Positions 46,555 to 57,856 of a DNA stretch of 64,000 bases are shown piece after piece. The stretch's first letter is position 1. Every line of letters begins with the position of its first letter. The DNA is from Mycobacterium sp. ELW1 (lineage in GTDB: Bacteria > Actinomycetota > Actinomycetes > Mycobacteriales > Mycobacteriaceae). Location of the stretch: positions 3,410,001 to 3,474,000 of the forward strand of contig NZ_CP032155.1 of the NCBI RefSeq assembly GCF_008329905.1, read 5' to 3'. The position numbers and the translations under genes are program-made. The notes beneath the pieces are model-generated. The model had not been told where the DNA came from and did no database searches. It saw nothing but the letters and a program-made list of their open reading frames with translations.

Positions 46555-47656
46555 CCAGCGCACTGGCCGCATCGAAACCGCCGAACTCGTCGAGCTTGCC
46601 GTCGCGCAGGTGGTTGACCCACGCCGGGTCGGCGAGCAGGGCACGCCCGACCGCGACGATGTCGAACTCGCCTGCCTCGAACTGGTCGAGCAGCCGGTCG
46701 ATGGGCGACCGCGGGATCGGCCCGCCGCCCGCACCGGGGTTGAACTCGGTCTCCAGGCCCACCGACCCGACGGCGATGACGGGCAGGCCGGTCATCTTCT
46801 TGGTCCAGCCGGCCAGGCTCAGTTGCGGGTCCTCGCCGGGGAAGCCCGGCAGGTAGTGCCGTCGCGTCGACGGGTGCAGTATGTCCACGCCGGCCTCGAC
46901 CAGCGGGGCCAGCAGTTGCTCGAGTTCTGCTGCGCTGCCGGCCACCTGCGCGTCGTAGCGGTTCATCTTCCACTGCGAGAAGCGGTAGATGATCGGGAAG
47001 CCGGGACCCACGGCCGCACGCACCGCAGCGACCACCTCGGCCGGGAACCGGGTGCGCGCCGCCAGCGAGCCGCCGTAGCCGTCGGTGCGGTGATTGGTGT
47101 GCTCCCAGAGGAATTGGTCGAGCAGGTAGCCGTGGGCGCCGTGGATCTCGACGGCGTCGAAGCCGGCCGCCGCAGCGTTGGCAGCCGCCAGCGCGTACGC
47201 CTGCGCGAGCGCAGGCAACTCTTCGGCGTCCAGCGCGCGGCCGGTCGCTCCGCCGCCGATGTCGATGCCCGAGGGGCTGACCGGCGTCTGGTCGGGACGG
47301 TCCCCGTCGTGGACACCGCGCGCGACGCCCTGATGCCAGAGCTGGGCGGCGATCGTCGCACCCTCGGCGTGCACGGCGTCGGTGACTGCGCGCCAGCCGG
47401 CCAGCACGTCGTCGCCGTCCAGGTTCGGGATGCGGTCCGGCCAGCCGGCGGCGGGATGCGGGATCCGAACGCCCTCAGTGATGATCAGTCCGGTTCCGCC
47501 GGCCGCGCGGCGGCCGTAGTAGGCGGCGACGTCGGCTCCCGGGACACCGTCCGGCGATGCGGCGCGGGTCATCGGTGCCATCGCAAACCGGTTGGGCACG
47601 GTCAGCGATCCGACGGTCAACGGGGTGAACAGCTCCTGCACGCGGGCATCATCCAT
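46541..47656 (-). CDS. Old-yellow-enzyme-type NADH:flavin oxidoreductase
   Basis: The 371-residue FMN TIM-barrel enzyme has the N-terminal block LFTPLTVGSLTVPNRFAMAPMTR. The catalytic region reads AVEIHGAHGYLLDQFLWEHTNHRTDGYGG, AQLWHQG precedes it, and the C-terminal phosphate site reads VAVGRALLADPAW. It reduces activated double bonds or related substrates with NAD(P)H; the natural substrate is unknown. ATG 47656 overlaps the stop of the upstream gene by 8 bp. It is not in the M. tuberculosis order as I recall it. Confidence 0.93.
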   Translation of the reverse strand: MDDARVQELFTPLTVGSLTVPNRFAMAPMTRAASPDGVPGADVAAYYGRRAAGGTGLIITEGVRIPHPAAGWPDRIPNLDGDDVLAGWRAVTDAVHAEGATIAAQLWHQGVARGVHDGDRPDQTPVSPSGIDIGGGATGRALDAEELPALAQAYALAAANAAAAGFDAVEIHGAHGYLLDQFLWEHTNHRTDGYGGSLAARTRFPAEVVAAVRAAVGPGFPIIYRFSQWKMNRYDAQVAGSAAELEQLLAPLVEAGVDILHPSTRRHYLPGFPGEDPQLSLAGWTKKMTGLPVIAVGSVGLETEFNPGAGGGPIPRSPIDRLLDQFEAGEFDIVAVGRALLADPAWVNHLRDGKLDEFGGFDAASALARLY

Positions 47657-48317
47657 GATCGTGTGCAACACCGCCGTCGACCGCGTTGATTCCGCGCCGG
47701 AAGAAGTCGGCGATGTCGGTGGCGAGGGTGTCGACGTCGGCGGCGAGATCGAGTGCGCGCACGGCGCCGAAGGGCGCGTTCCACAGCGGCCCGGTGCGCG
47801 GTGCGGTGGTGAAGTCCCACGGGCCGACGTAGGCGTACGGCAGTTCGTGGAAATCGTCGCCTGCCGAGACCCCGTAATTGACCTCGTCGACTGTGGCCGC
47901 GACGTCGAGGTGTTCGGGCCAGAGCACCGGATGCGCTTCTGGCAGAGCGGCTTTGATCGCGAACCCGCCGGCGTACAGGCTGCGGTAGATGGTGTCGGCG
48001 GCGCCGGTGTCGATGTCGAGAACGGTGTCGGGCTCCAATTCGGCGACCGCGCGATACACCGAGGCGGGCGGCGGACCGACATCGAGCCCGGTGGCGGCGG
48101 CCAGGTCACGCACCCGGCCCGCCAGCGGGATGCTGCCATCCGGCCACACCAGCGTGGTCCCGCGCACCGCGACCGCCAGCGTGGTGGCGGTGAAGCCATC
48201 CGGACGAACAGCCAGCCGGATCGTCCCCGTCGCGCGGTACTGCGGCCCGGCAAGGAAACTCTCGGCGACGCCGTGCAATTGACGCCGGGCGGCCACCACT
48301 GTGGGTTCTGCGATCAC
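47649..48317 (-). CDS. Conserved hypothetical protein
   Basis: The 222-residue protein has no family I can name. It starts VIAEPTVVAARRQLHGVAESFLAGPQYR and contains TIRLAVRPDGFTATTLAVAV, DTGAADTIYRSLYAGGFAI and VNYGVSAGDDFHELPYAYVG. The last resembles proteins of about 220 residues found in many actinobacteria with unknown role. GTG 48317 overlaps the stop of the upstream membrane-protein gene, and its own stop overlaps the reductase start, so the three form an operon. Confidence 0.75.
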   Translation of the reverse strand: MIAEPTVVAARRQLHGVAESFLAGPQYRATGTIRLAVRPDGFTATTLAVAVRGTTLVWPDGSIPLAGRVRDLAAATGLDVGPPPASVYRAVAELEPDTVLDIDTGAADTIYRSLYAGGFAIKAALPEAHPVLWPEHLDVAATVDEVNYGVSAGDDFHELPYAYVGPWDFTTAPRTGPLWNAPFGAVRALDLAADVDTLATDIADFFRRGINAVDGGVAHDHG

Positions 48318-48883
48318 TGCGCCGTTCCTCGGGTGCGCTCGATCAGCGCCACCGCACGCTCGCGGGCGCGATCGGCGTTGGTGAGCAATTGATCTCGGCG
48401 GCCGGGCCACCAGAACAGCTCGAAGCCCAGCAGCACCAGGTACACGCAGGACGCGATAAGGTCACGCGTCGAGCCGAATACCGCGTCCCACGCGGTAATT
48501 CCGATCGCGACCACGAGGATCAGGGGCAGCACCCACCGGAATGGCCGCCCGGTCTCGGCGGACCTGCGCAGGCCGTCGGCGTAGTCCACCACCGGCTGCG
48601 CCAGGGCGGGGTCGCCGATACGGCCGCCCCAGCGGGTGACCCCGGCTACGCGCACTCGATGCTCCCCGGTCAGCGCCGTGGCGCCGGGCCAGTACCTGGC
48701 CATCCGCAGTCCCAGCCAGATGCCGTAGATCACCGCGACGATGGCGCCGGCCAGCAATCCGGCGAACCACCAGCCGGAGTCCAGCCACGCCAACAGGCCG
48801 ATGACGACACCGGCGCCCACGCCGACCATGACAGCCCGCATGACTGCGCCGCCGCGCCACATGAAGGCGGGGACGGTGAGCAT
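48314..48883 (-). CDS. Small membrane protein, unknown function
   Basis: The 189-residue protein has TM helices at about 17-33, 38-58, 118-136 and 144-160 (VMVGVGAGVVIGLLAWLDS; LLAGAIVAVIYGIWLGL; VLPLILVVAIGITAWDAV; LIASCVYLVLLGFELFWW). A cytoplasmic loop between lies at about 62-112 and a basic tail follows. No motif identified. The start could also be ATG 48841 (MRAVMVGVG). It is the first gene of a three-gene set with the hypothetical and the reductase. Confidence 0.75.
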   Translation of the reverse strand: MLTVPAFMWRGGAVMRAVMVGVGAGVVIGLLAWLDSGWWFAGLLAGAIVAVIYGIWLGLRMARYWPGATALTGEHRVRVAGVTRWGGRIGDPALAQPVVDYADGLRRSAETGRPFRWVLPLILVVAIGITAWDAVFGSTRDLIASCVYLVLLGFELFWWPGRRDQLLTNADRARERAVALIERTRGTAQ

Positions 48884-48892
48884 CAGCTCAGA

Positions 48893-49240
48893 TTAGACAG
48901 TGAATCCCAGCGCGCGGAGCTGTTCGCGGCCGTCCTCGGTGATCTTGTCCGGGCCCCACGGCGGGTTCCACACCCAGTTGATCTTGGCCTCACTGACCAG
49001 GCCGGCCCCGACCAGCGCGGTGAGCGTCTGGTCTTCGATCACATCGGTCAGCGGGCAGGCCGCCGAGGTCAGTGTCATGTCGATGAGCGCCACCGTTCCG
49101 GCGTCGCCCTTCTCGACGTTGAGGTCGTAGACCAGGCCGAGGTCGACGACGTTGATCCCCAGTTCGGGATCCACCACGTCGCGCATGGCTTCCTCGATGT
49201 CGTCGAGCAGCGGATTGGGCAGCTGATCGGAATCAGTCAT
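48893..49240 (-). CDS. SufT/DUF59 (MIP18-type) Fe-S assembly factor
   Basis: The 115-residue protein has the DUF59 core VVDPELGINVVDLGLVYD, TLTSAACPLTDVIED with the conserved Cys, and the C-terminal WNPPWGPDKITEDGREQLRALGF. It is the Rv1466 equivalent. Such proteins help Fe-S cluster delivery or maturation. ATG 49240 overlaps the sufU stop by 4 bp and has AGGAC upstream, so it is the last gene of the suf operon. Confidence 0.93.
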   Translation of the reverse strand: MTDSDQLPNPLLDDIEEAMRDVVDPELGINVVDLGLVYDLNVEKGDAGTVALIDMTLTSAACPLTDVIEDQTLTALVGAGLVSEAKINWVWNPPWGPDKITEDGREQLRALGFTV

Positions 49241-49701
49241 CGCTTGTCCTCCAAGTCTTTTCGATGCGATGCCTGGGCCACCGCGTCTTTGAACGCCAGC
49301 CAGCCCAGCAGCGCGCACTTCACCCGGGCCGGATACTTCGCCACACCGGCGAACGCCACTCCGTCGCCGAGCACGTCCTCGTCGCCCTCGACGGTTCCCC
49401 GCGACGACACCATCTCGGTGAACGCCGCCACCGTCTTCAGGGCGTCCCCGACGGTCAGCCCGATCACCTGGTCGGTCAGCACCGAGGTGGCCGCCTGGCT
49501 GATCGAGCACCCCTGGCCGTCGTAGGAGATATCGATGACCTGTTCGCCGTCCTCGGACAGCGCCACCCGCAACGTCACTTCGTCGCCGCACGTCGGATTG
49601 ACGTGATGCACCTCGGCGCCGAACGGCTCACGCAGCCCGCGGTGGTGTGGGTGCTTGTAGTGGTCCAGGATCACTTCCTGGTACATCTGCTCGAGTTTCA
49701 C
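49237..49701 (-). CDS. sufU: Fe-S cluster assembly protein SufU
   Basis: The 154-residue NifU-like protein has Cys ligands in HVNPTCGDEVTL, SYDGQGCSISQAATSVL and PARVKCALLGW. In SufU of Gram-positive bacteria these bind zinc and accept sulfur from SufS rather than acting as a scaffold. It directly follows sufS with no gap and corresponds to Rv1465. Confidence 0.97.
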   Translation of the reverse strand: MKLEQMYQEVILDHYKHPHHRGLREPFGAEVHHVNPTCGDEVTLRVALSEDGEQVIDISYDGQGCSISQAATSVLTDQVIGLTVGDALKTVAAFTEMVSSRGTVEGDEDVLGDGVAFAGVAKYPARVKCALLGWLAFKDAVAQASHRKDLEDKR

Positions 49702-51717
<2,016 letters not shown>

Positions 51718-51721
<4 letters not shown>

Positions 51722-52908
51722 GGCTGTGTGGCTTTCGACTCAGTGATGGCAAGTTCTCGTTCGATGGCATCGGTCAGGCGCTCGCGCACCTCGGGGACCG
51801 CGATTTTGGCGATGATCTCGTTGAAGAAACCGCGCACCACCAGCCGGCGGGCTTGCGCCTCCGGGATGCCGCGGGCGCGCAGGTAGAACAGCTGCTCGTC
51901 GTCGAAACGGCCGGTGGCACTGGCGTGCCCGGCGCCGACGATCTCGCCGGTCTCGATCTCCAGGTTGGGCACCGAGTCGGCACGCGCGCCGTCGGTGAGC
52001 ACCAGGTTGCGGTTGACCTCGAAGGTGTCGGTGCCGGTGGCCTCGGCCCGGATCAGCACGTCGCCCACCCAGACGGTATGCGCATCGGGCTTCTTGGAAT
52101 CCGGATCCCCTTGCAGCGCACCCTTGTACAGCACGTCCGACTTGCAGTTCGGTTGCGCGTGGTCGACCAGCAGCCGCGACTCGAAGAACTGCCCGGCGTC
52201 GGCGAAGTAGGTGCCGAGCAGCTTGGCGTCGCCGCCGGGGCCGGTGAACCGCACGGTGGTCGAGGTCCGCACCACGTCACCGCCGAGGGTGACGTTGACG
52301 TGGCCGAGGACCGAGTCCTTGCCGAGCTTGGCGTGGTGCGCGCTCACGTGCACCATGTCGTCGGCGAAGTCGGCGATCCAGATGACGCCCAGGCCGGCGG
52401 AGTCGCCGACGATGATCTCGACGTTGTCGGCGTAGGTACCGCTGCCGCGCAGGTCGACGACGACGATCGCCCGGGACAACTCCTCGACCCGGATCTGCAG
52501 GTGACCGTAGGCCACGGCGCCCTCACCGGGGCCGTCGACGGTGATCTCGATGGGCTCGGCCACCTCGGTGTCGCGCGCGACGGTCACCACCGTCGCCGAG
52601 TTGAACGACGAGAACGCCTGCGCGGCAACCCGATCGCTGGGCACCCCGCCCTGGCCCAGTCGCTCGTCACCGCGCCGGACGGTCTCGACCGTGACACCGG
52701 GACGCTCGGTCACCGTGATCGCGGCGGTGCCATTGGCGACGGCCGAACCGTCGTGCAGGCCACGAAGTCGCTTCAGCGGGGTGAACCGCCACAGCTCGTC
52801 GCGACCGCCGGGCACCTCGAAGGCGTCGACGTCGAACGAGCTGAATTGCTCGCCCTTGTTGGCGGCAGTGAGGCGCGAACCCTCCACTGCCTTAGTCAGA
52901 TTGCTCAT
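51718..52908 (-). CDS. sufD: Fe-S assembly scaffold protein SufD
   Basis: The 396-residue right-handed beta-helix protein pairs with SufB. The N-terminal helical part includes DELWRFTPLKRLRGLHDG. The beta-helix core runs from about 90 to 340. The conserved C-terminal block is GHASATGRFDDEQLFYLRARGIPEAQARRLVVRGFF, homologous to SufB. It lies 30 bp after sufB. Confidence 0.97.
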
Positions 52909-52938
52909 ATATGTTTCCCGTCGCTTCGCTCGCCCGAG

Positions 52939-54381
52939 CTAGCCGACAGCGCCTTCCATTTGCAGCTCGATCAGCCGGTTCAACTCCAGTGCGTATTCCA
53001 TGGGCAGCTCCTTGGCGATCGGCTCGACGAAGCCGCGCACGACCATCGCCATTGCCTCGTCCTCGGTCATGCCGCGGCTCATCAGGTAGAACAGCTGATC
53101 CTCGCTGACCTTCGACACGGTGGCCTCGTGGCCCATCGTGACGTCATCCTCGCGGATGTCGACGTAGGGGTAGGTGTCGCTACGGCTGATGGAGTCGACC
53201 AGCAGCGCATCGCATTTCACGCTCGCACGTGATCCGTGCGCGCCCTTGTTGACCTGGACCAGGCCGCGGTAGGACGCCCGGCCACCGCCACGGGCCACTG
53301 ACTTGGACACGATGTTGCTCGACGTGTACGGGGCCAGGTGCAGCATCTTGGCGCCGGTGTCCTGATGCTGTCCCTCGCCGGCGAAGGCCACCGAGAGAAC
53401 CTCGCCCTTGGCGTGCTCGCCGGTCATCCACACCGCCGGGTACTTCATCGTGACCTTCGAACCGATGTTGCCGTCGACCCACTCCATGGTGGCGCCGGCC
53501 TCGGCGCGGGCACGCTTGGTGACCAGGTTGTAGACGTTGTTCGACCAGTTCTGGATGGTCGTGTAACGGCAACGGCCACCGGGCTTCACGATGATCTCGA
53601 CGACCGCGGAGTGCAGCGAGTCGCTCTTGTAGATCGGCGCGGTACACCCCTCGACGTAGTGCACGTAGGCGTCTTCGTCGACGATGATCAGCGTCCGCTC
53701 GAACTGGCCCATGTTCTCGGTGTTGATCCGGAAGTAGGCCTGCAGCGGGATGTCGACGTGCACGCCCTTGGGGACGTAGATGAACGAACCGCCCGACCAC
53801 ACCGCGGTGTTGAGCGCGGAGAACTTGTTGTCCCCGGCCGGGATCACGGTGCCGAAGTACTGCCGAAACAGTTCCGGGTGCTCACGCAGGCCCGAGTCAG
53901 TGTCCAGGAAGATCACGCCCTGGGCCTCGAGGTCCTCGCGGATCGAGTGGTAGACCACCTCGGACTCGTACTGCGCGGCAACACCGGAGACCAGGCGCTG
54001 CTTCTCCGCCTCCGGGATACCGAGCCGGTCGTAGGTGTTCTTGATGTCGGCGGGCAGGTCATCCCAGGTGGCGGCCTGCTTCTCGCTGGAGCGCACGAAG
54101 TACTTGATGTTGTCGAAATCGATGCCCTCGAGGTTGGATCCCCAGTTCGGCATCGGCTTCTTGTCGAACGTGCGCAATGCCTTGAGCCGGATGTCGAGCA
54201 TCCAGTCCGGCTCGCTCTTCTTGCCGGAGATGTCGCGCACCACAGCCTCGGACAGCCCGCGCTGTGCGCTGGCACCCGCAACGTCGGAGTCCGACCAGCC
54301 GTAGCCGTACTTGCCCAGCGAAGCGATGGTTTCTTCCTGGGTCAGCGGCTCGGCCGTCTTGGCTTCCGGTGTGAGTGTCAT
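52939..54381 (-). CDS. sufB: Fe-S assembly scaffold protein SufB (no intein)
   Basis: The 480-residue scaffold on which SufBCD builds Fe-S clusters. Conserved blocks are [19 protein letters not shown] near 27, [20 protein letters not shown] near 190, [20 protein letters not shown] near 245 and [20 protein letters not shown] near 430. M. tuberculosis SufB is interrupted by an intein; this one is the plain length and reads continuously through the usual insertion region. ATG 54381 is chosen; the frame runs further upstream only because it overlaps the end of sufR antiparallel to nothing conserved. Confidence 0.97.
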   Translation of the reverse strand: MTLTPEAKTAEPLTQEETIASLGKYGYGWSDSDVAGASAQRGLSEAVVRDISGKKSEPDWMLDIRLKALRTFDKKPMPNWGSNLEGIDFDNIKYFVRSSEKQAATWDDLPADIKNTYDRLGIPEAEKQRLVSGVAAQYESEVVYHSIREDLEAQGVIFLDTDSGLREHPELFRQYFGTVIPAGDNKFSALNTAVWSGGSFIYVPKGVHVDIPLQAYFRINTENMGQFERTLIIVDEDAYVHYVEGCTAPIYKSDSLHSAVVEIIVKPGGRCRYTTIQNWSNNVYNLVTKRARAEAGATMEWVDGNIGSKVTMKYPAVWMTGEHAKGEVLSVAFAGEGQHQDTGAKMLHLAPYTSSNIVSKSVARGGGRASYRGLVQVNKGAHGSRASVKCDALLVDSISRSDTYPYVDIREDDVTMGHEATVSKVSEDQLFYLMSRGMTEDEAMAMVVRGFVEPIAKELPMEYALELNRLIELQMEGAVG

Positions 54382-54398
54382 GGTGACGCCCTTCTGGT

Positions 54399-55091
54399 CT
54401 AGTGGTGTGCCGGGGTGAGCGGCACGTGGGTGGTGCAGGCGCAGTCGCCGTTGGCGATCGTCGCCAGGCGCTGGACGTGGGTGCCGAGTACCTCCGACAT
54501 GGCTTGCTGCTCGGCTTCGCACAGTTCCGGAAACTCTTCGGCGACATGCGAGACCGGGCAGTGGTGCTGGCAGATCTGGATCCCCTGCATGGGCCCGCCC
54601 ACCCGCGTCGTCGTCGCCGCATAGCCGGCCTTGGTCATCGCGTCGGCGACCCGCTCCGCAGTGGATTCAATGTCGTCGGGGCCCTGGGTTACTCCCGCGA
54701 GGATGGCGTCGATACGGCGCCGGGCGAACGTCTGCACCGCCTGGTCACCGCCGATCTCGCGCAATTGGCGGATCGCGGCGGACGCCAGGTCGTCGTAGGT
54801 GTGCTCCAGCTTGGCCCGTCCGGCCGCGGTGAGCCGGTAGCGCTTGGCGGGCCGGCCGCGGCCTGCCTGCTGCCACGCCGCCGCCGCGTTGGCCTGGGCG
54901 TCGCCCGCCTCGATCAGAGCGTCGAGGTGCCGGCGCACACCAGCGGCGGAGATGCCCAGCCGCCGGCCGATCTCGGCGGCGGTGATCGATCCCGACTCGA
55001 GCAGGAGCTGCACAATTGCCCGGCGGGTCTGCCCGTCATGCACAGCGGTGCCCACCACGGGCACAGCGTCAGCATCGGACGGGAATTTCAC
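54399..55091 (-). CDS. sufR: Fe-S-sensing repressor SufR
   Basis: The 230-residue protein has a winged-helix N-terminal domain ([20 protein letters not shown], then [21 protein letters not shown]). The C-terminal sensor domain has the cluster cysteines CQHHCPVSH and ELCEAEQ, plus a GDCACTTH tail. It represses the suf operon when Fe-S supply is adequate and is released on loss of its [4Fe-4S] cluster. GTG 55091 lies inside an inverted repeat that fits the SufR operator, so the gene is autoregulated. It is the first gene of sufR-B-D-C-S-U-sufT. Confidence 0.95.
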   Translation of the reverse strand: MKFPSDADAVPVVGTAVHDGQTRRAIVQLLLESGSITAAEIGRRLGISAAGVRRHLDALIEAGDAQANAAAAWQQAGRGRPAKRYRLTAAGRAKLEHTYDDLASAAIRQLREIGGDQAVQTFARRRIDAILAGVTQGPDDIESTAERVADAMTKAGYAATTTRVGGPMQGIQICQHHCPVSHVAEEFPELCEAEQQAMSEVLGTHVQRLATIANGDCACTTHVPLTPAHH

Positions 55092-55102
55092 AACACCAGT
55101 GT
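55088..55102 (-). promoter_or_regulatory. SufR operator ACACT-N5-TGTGA overlapping the sufR start codon
   Basis: The minus strand reads ACACTGGTGTTGTGA, an exact match to the ACACT-N5-TGTGA inverted repeat reported for M. tuberculosis SufR (from memory). It covers the GTG start of sufR (55089-55091), so the bound repressor would sit at or just after the transcription start. Confidence 0.8.
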
Positions 55103-55178
55103 TACGCAATTGCCCGAACAGGTCTAGCAAGGGCACCCTTAGCAAGCTGAGGGCGAAAAAGCCGCCCGTTAGAGTGCT

Positions 55179-56927
55179 GTGGTGGCAGCCCGCCAGCTTT
55201 CGCTGAGTTCCTCAATCGCCCGTCTGCACGGCGATGAACGCACCGTTGGCGCACCACTCAACGACGCCGAATTCCGCGCCATGCGCCGGACCCGGTTGTT
55301 CGGTGCCACCGGAACAGTACTGATGGCAATCGGTGCGCTCGGCGCCGGCGCCCGCCCCGTCGTGCAGGACCCCACCTTCGGGGTGCGGCTGCTGAACCTG
55401 CCGTCGCGCATCCAGACCGTCTCACTGACCATGACCACCACCGGTGCGGTGATGATGGCGTTGGCCTGGCTGATGCTCGGCCGCTTCGCCCTGGGCAGCC
55501 GCCGGATGTCGCGCAGTCAGCTTGATCACACCCTGCTGCTGTGGGTCATCCCGCTGCTGATCGCTCCGCCGATGTACAGCAAGGACGTCTACTCCTATCT
55601 GGCGCAGAGCCAGATCTCGGCCAATGGGCTCAATCCCTACAAGGTCGGGCCCGCCCCCGGACTGGGTCTGGACCACGTCTTCACCCTGTCGGTGCCCAGC
55701 CTGTGGCGCGAGACGCCTGCGCCGTACGGCCCGCTGTTCTTGTGGGTGGGACGCGGGATCTCGGCCCTGACCGGGGAGAACATCGTCGCCGCTGTCCTGA
55801 GTCACCGCGTGGTGGTGCTGCTCGGCGTCGGGATGATCGTGTGGGCGGTGCCGCGCCTGGCCCGCCGCTGCGGCGTCGCCGAGGTCAGCGCGCTGTGGCT
55901 CGGTGCGGCCAACCCGCTGCTGCTGATGCATCTGGTCGCCGGCATCCACAACGAGGCGCTGATGCTGGGCCTGATGCTCACCGGAACCGAATTCGCGCTG
56001 CGCGGCATCGACTCCGCCAAGCCACTGTGGCCACGGCCGATGCACTGGCCGCACGGGCGGGACCAGTGGGCGCAGTGGATGCCGCCGGCGATGCTGGTGT
56101 TGGGCTCGATGCTGATCACGATGTCGTCCCAGGTGAAGTTGCCGGGCCTGTTGGCCCTGGGCTTTGTGGGGATGGCCCTGGCGTACCGCTGGGGGTCCAC
56201 CATCACGGCGTTCCTTCTGGCCAGCGCGTTCATGGGGTCGCTGTCGCTGGTGGTGATGGCGATTATCGGCTGGGCCAGCGGCCTGGGCTTCGGCTGGGTT
56301 TTCACACTCGGCACCGCCAACGTGGTGCGCAGCTGGATGTCCCCGCCGACGCTGCTGGCGCTGGGCACCGGCCAGGTGGGAATTCTGCTCGGGCTGGGTG
56401 ACCACACCACCGCCGTGCTGTCGCTGACCCGCGCCATGGGTGTGCTGATCATCATGATCACCGTCACCTGGCTGCTGCTGGCCGTGATGCGAGGCCGGTT
56501 GCATCCGGTCGGCGGCCTCGGTGTGGCGCTGGGCGCGACCGTCCTGCTGTTTCCGGTCGTGCAGCCCTGGTACCTGCTGTGGGCGATCATCCCGCTGGCC
56601 GCCTGGGCCACCAGGCCGGGCTTCCGCATCGCGACCATCGCGGTGTCGCTCGTCGTCGGGATATTCGGGCCCACCGCCAACGGCGACCGTTTCGCACTGT
56701 TCCAGATCGTCGACGCCACCCTGGCCAGCACGGTGATCGTGCTGATGCTGATCGCGGTGACGTTCCACCGGCTGCCCTGGCGCACAGTGCCCGGGACCAA
56801 CGAAACGTTCAGCGGTCAGGAGCCCGACACCTCGGCCACCCCGGAGTCCGGCACACCCTCGCCGGAGCCACCGACCGAACCACCGGCGCCGCGCCCGGCG
56901 CCCGGCGCATACGCTGACTCACCGTGA
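55179..56927 (+). CDS. mptB: Alpha-(1->6)-mannopyranosyltransferase MptB-type membrane protein
   Basis: The 582-residue GT-C enzyme uses polyprenyl-phosphomannose to build the mannan core of lipomannan/LAM outside the membrane. It has about 12-13 TM helices and a large first extracytoplasmic loop with the GT-C-like acidic motif PPMYSKDVYSYLAQSQ (near 125-140). Conserved GLNPYKVGP and ETPAPYGPLFLW follow. The Pro/Thr/Glu-rich C-terminal tail (last 45 residues) is disordered. It matches Rv1459c in position and type. Divergent from sufR; GTG 55179 or 55182. Confidence 0.92.
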   Translation: MVAARQLSLSSSIARLHGDERTVGAPLNDAEFRAMRRTRLFGATGTVLMAIGALGAGARPVVQDPTFGVRLLNLPSRIQTVSLTMTTTGAVMMALAWLMLGRFALGSRRMSRSQLDHTLLLWVIPLLIAPPMYSKDVYSYLAQSQISANGLNPYKVGPAPGLGLDHVFTLSVPSLWRETPAPYGPLFLWVGRGISALTGENIVAAVLSHRVVVLLGVGMIVWAVPRLARRCGVAEVSALWLGAANPLLLMHLVAGIHNEALMLGLMLTGTEFALRGIDSAKPLWPRPMHWPHGRDQWAQWMPPAMLVLGSMLITMSSQVKLPGLLALGFVGMALAYRWGSTITAFLLASAFMGSLSLVVMAIIGWASGLGFGWVFTLGTANVVRSWMSPPTLLALGTGQVGILLGLGDHTTAVLSLTRAMGVLIIMITVTWLLLAVMRGRLHPVGGLGVALGATVLLFPVVQPWYLLWAIIPLAAWATRPGFRIATIAVSLVVGIFGPTANGDRFALFQIVDATLASTVIVLMLIAVTFHRLPWRTVPGTNETFSGQEPDTSATPESGTPSPEPPTEPPAPRPAPGAYADSP

Positions 56928-57856
56928 GTTCCGGCCGCGAAATCCCCGTGCGACTGCGCGGGGTGTCCAAGCACTATGGGTCGACGACGGCCGTGGCGAA
57001 TCTCGACCTCGAGGTGCACGCGGCCGAAGTGCTGGCCCTGCTGGGCCCGAACGGGGCGGGCAAGACCACGACCGTCGAGATGTGCGAGGGCTTCACCCGG
57101 CCCGACGGCGGGACCATCGAGGTGCTGGGCCTGGACCCGGTCACCGACAACGCGCGAGTGCGCGAGCGGATCGGCGTCATGCTGCAGGGCGGCGGCGGTT
57201 ACCCGGCCGCGCGGGCCGGCGAGATGCTGAACCTGGTGGCCTCCTACGCCGCCAACCCGCTCGACCCGGCCTGGCTGCTGGACACGTTGGGGCTGACCGA
57301 GGCCGCCCGCACCACCTACCGCAGGCTCTCCGGCGGCCAGCAGCAGCGGCTGGCGCTGGCGTGCGCCCTGGTCGGCCGGCCCGAGCTGGTCTTCCTCGAC
57401 GAGCCCACCGCCGGCATGGACGCGCACGCGCGGCTGGTGGTGTGGGAGCTCATCGACGCGCTGCGCCGCGACGGCGTGACGGTGGTGCTGACCACCCACC
57501 AGCTCAAGGAGGCCGAGGAGCTCGCCGACCGGATCGTGATCATCGACCACGGCTCGGCGGTCGCGTCGGGCACGCCCGCGGAGCTGATGAACTCCGGCGC
57601 CGAAGGTCAGTTGCGATTCTCGGCACCCCGTCAGCTCGACCTGTCGCTGTTGATCGCTGCGTTACCGGAAGGCTATGCGGCCAAAGAGGTTTCGCCCGGC
57701 GAATACCTGGTGGAGGGCAAGATCGACCCGCAGGTGCTGGCGACCGTCACCGCGTGGTGCGCGCGGCTCGACGTGCTGGCCACCGATGTCCGGGTCGAGC
57801 AGCGCAGCCTCGAAGACGTGTTCCTGGAGTTGACCGGTAGGGAGTTGCGGTCATGA
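56924..57856 (+). CDS. ABC transporter ATP-binding protein (Rv1458c-like)
   Basis: The 310-residue DrrA/NatA-type ATPase has Walker A GPNGAGKTTTVEM (near 41), signature LSGGQQQRLALA, Walker B LVFLDEPTAGMD and a C-terminal accessory region (about 220-310) as in drug or lipid exporters. It overlaps mptB and the permease gene by 4 bp each, so the three are translationally coupled. Substrate unknown; a cell-wall glycolipid precursor or a drug are both possible. Confidence 0.93.
   Translation: MSSGREIPVRLRGVSKHYGSTTAVANLDLEVHAAEVLALLGPNGAGKTTTVEMCEGFTRPDGGTIEVLGLDPVTDNARVRERIGVMLQGGGGYPAARAGEMLNLVASYAANPLDPAWLLDTLGLTEAARTTYRRLSGGQQQRLALACALVGRPELVFLDEPTAGMDAHARLVVWELIDALRRDGVTVVLTTHQLKEAEELADRIVIIDHGSAVASGTPAELMNSGAEGQLRFSAPRQLDLSLLIAALPEGYAAKEVSPGEYLVEGKIDPQVLATVTAWCARLDVLATDVRVEQRSLEDVFLELTGRELRS

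Noticed and set aside
47657..48253. Upstream extension of the reductase frame
   Set aside because: Overlaps the hypothetical gene in another frame and has no homology to the reductase family; the true start is ATG 47656.
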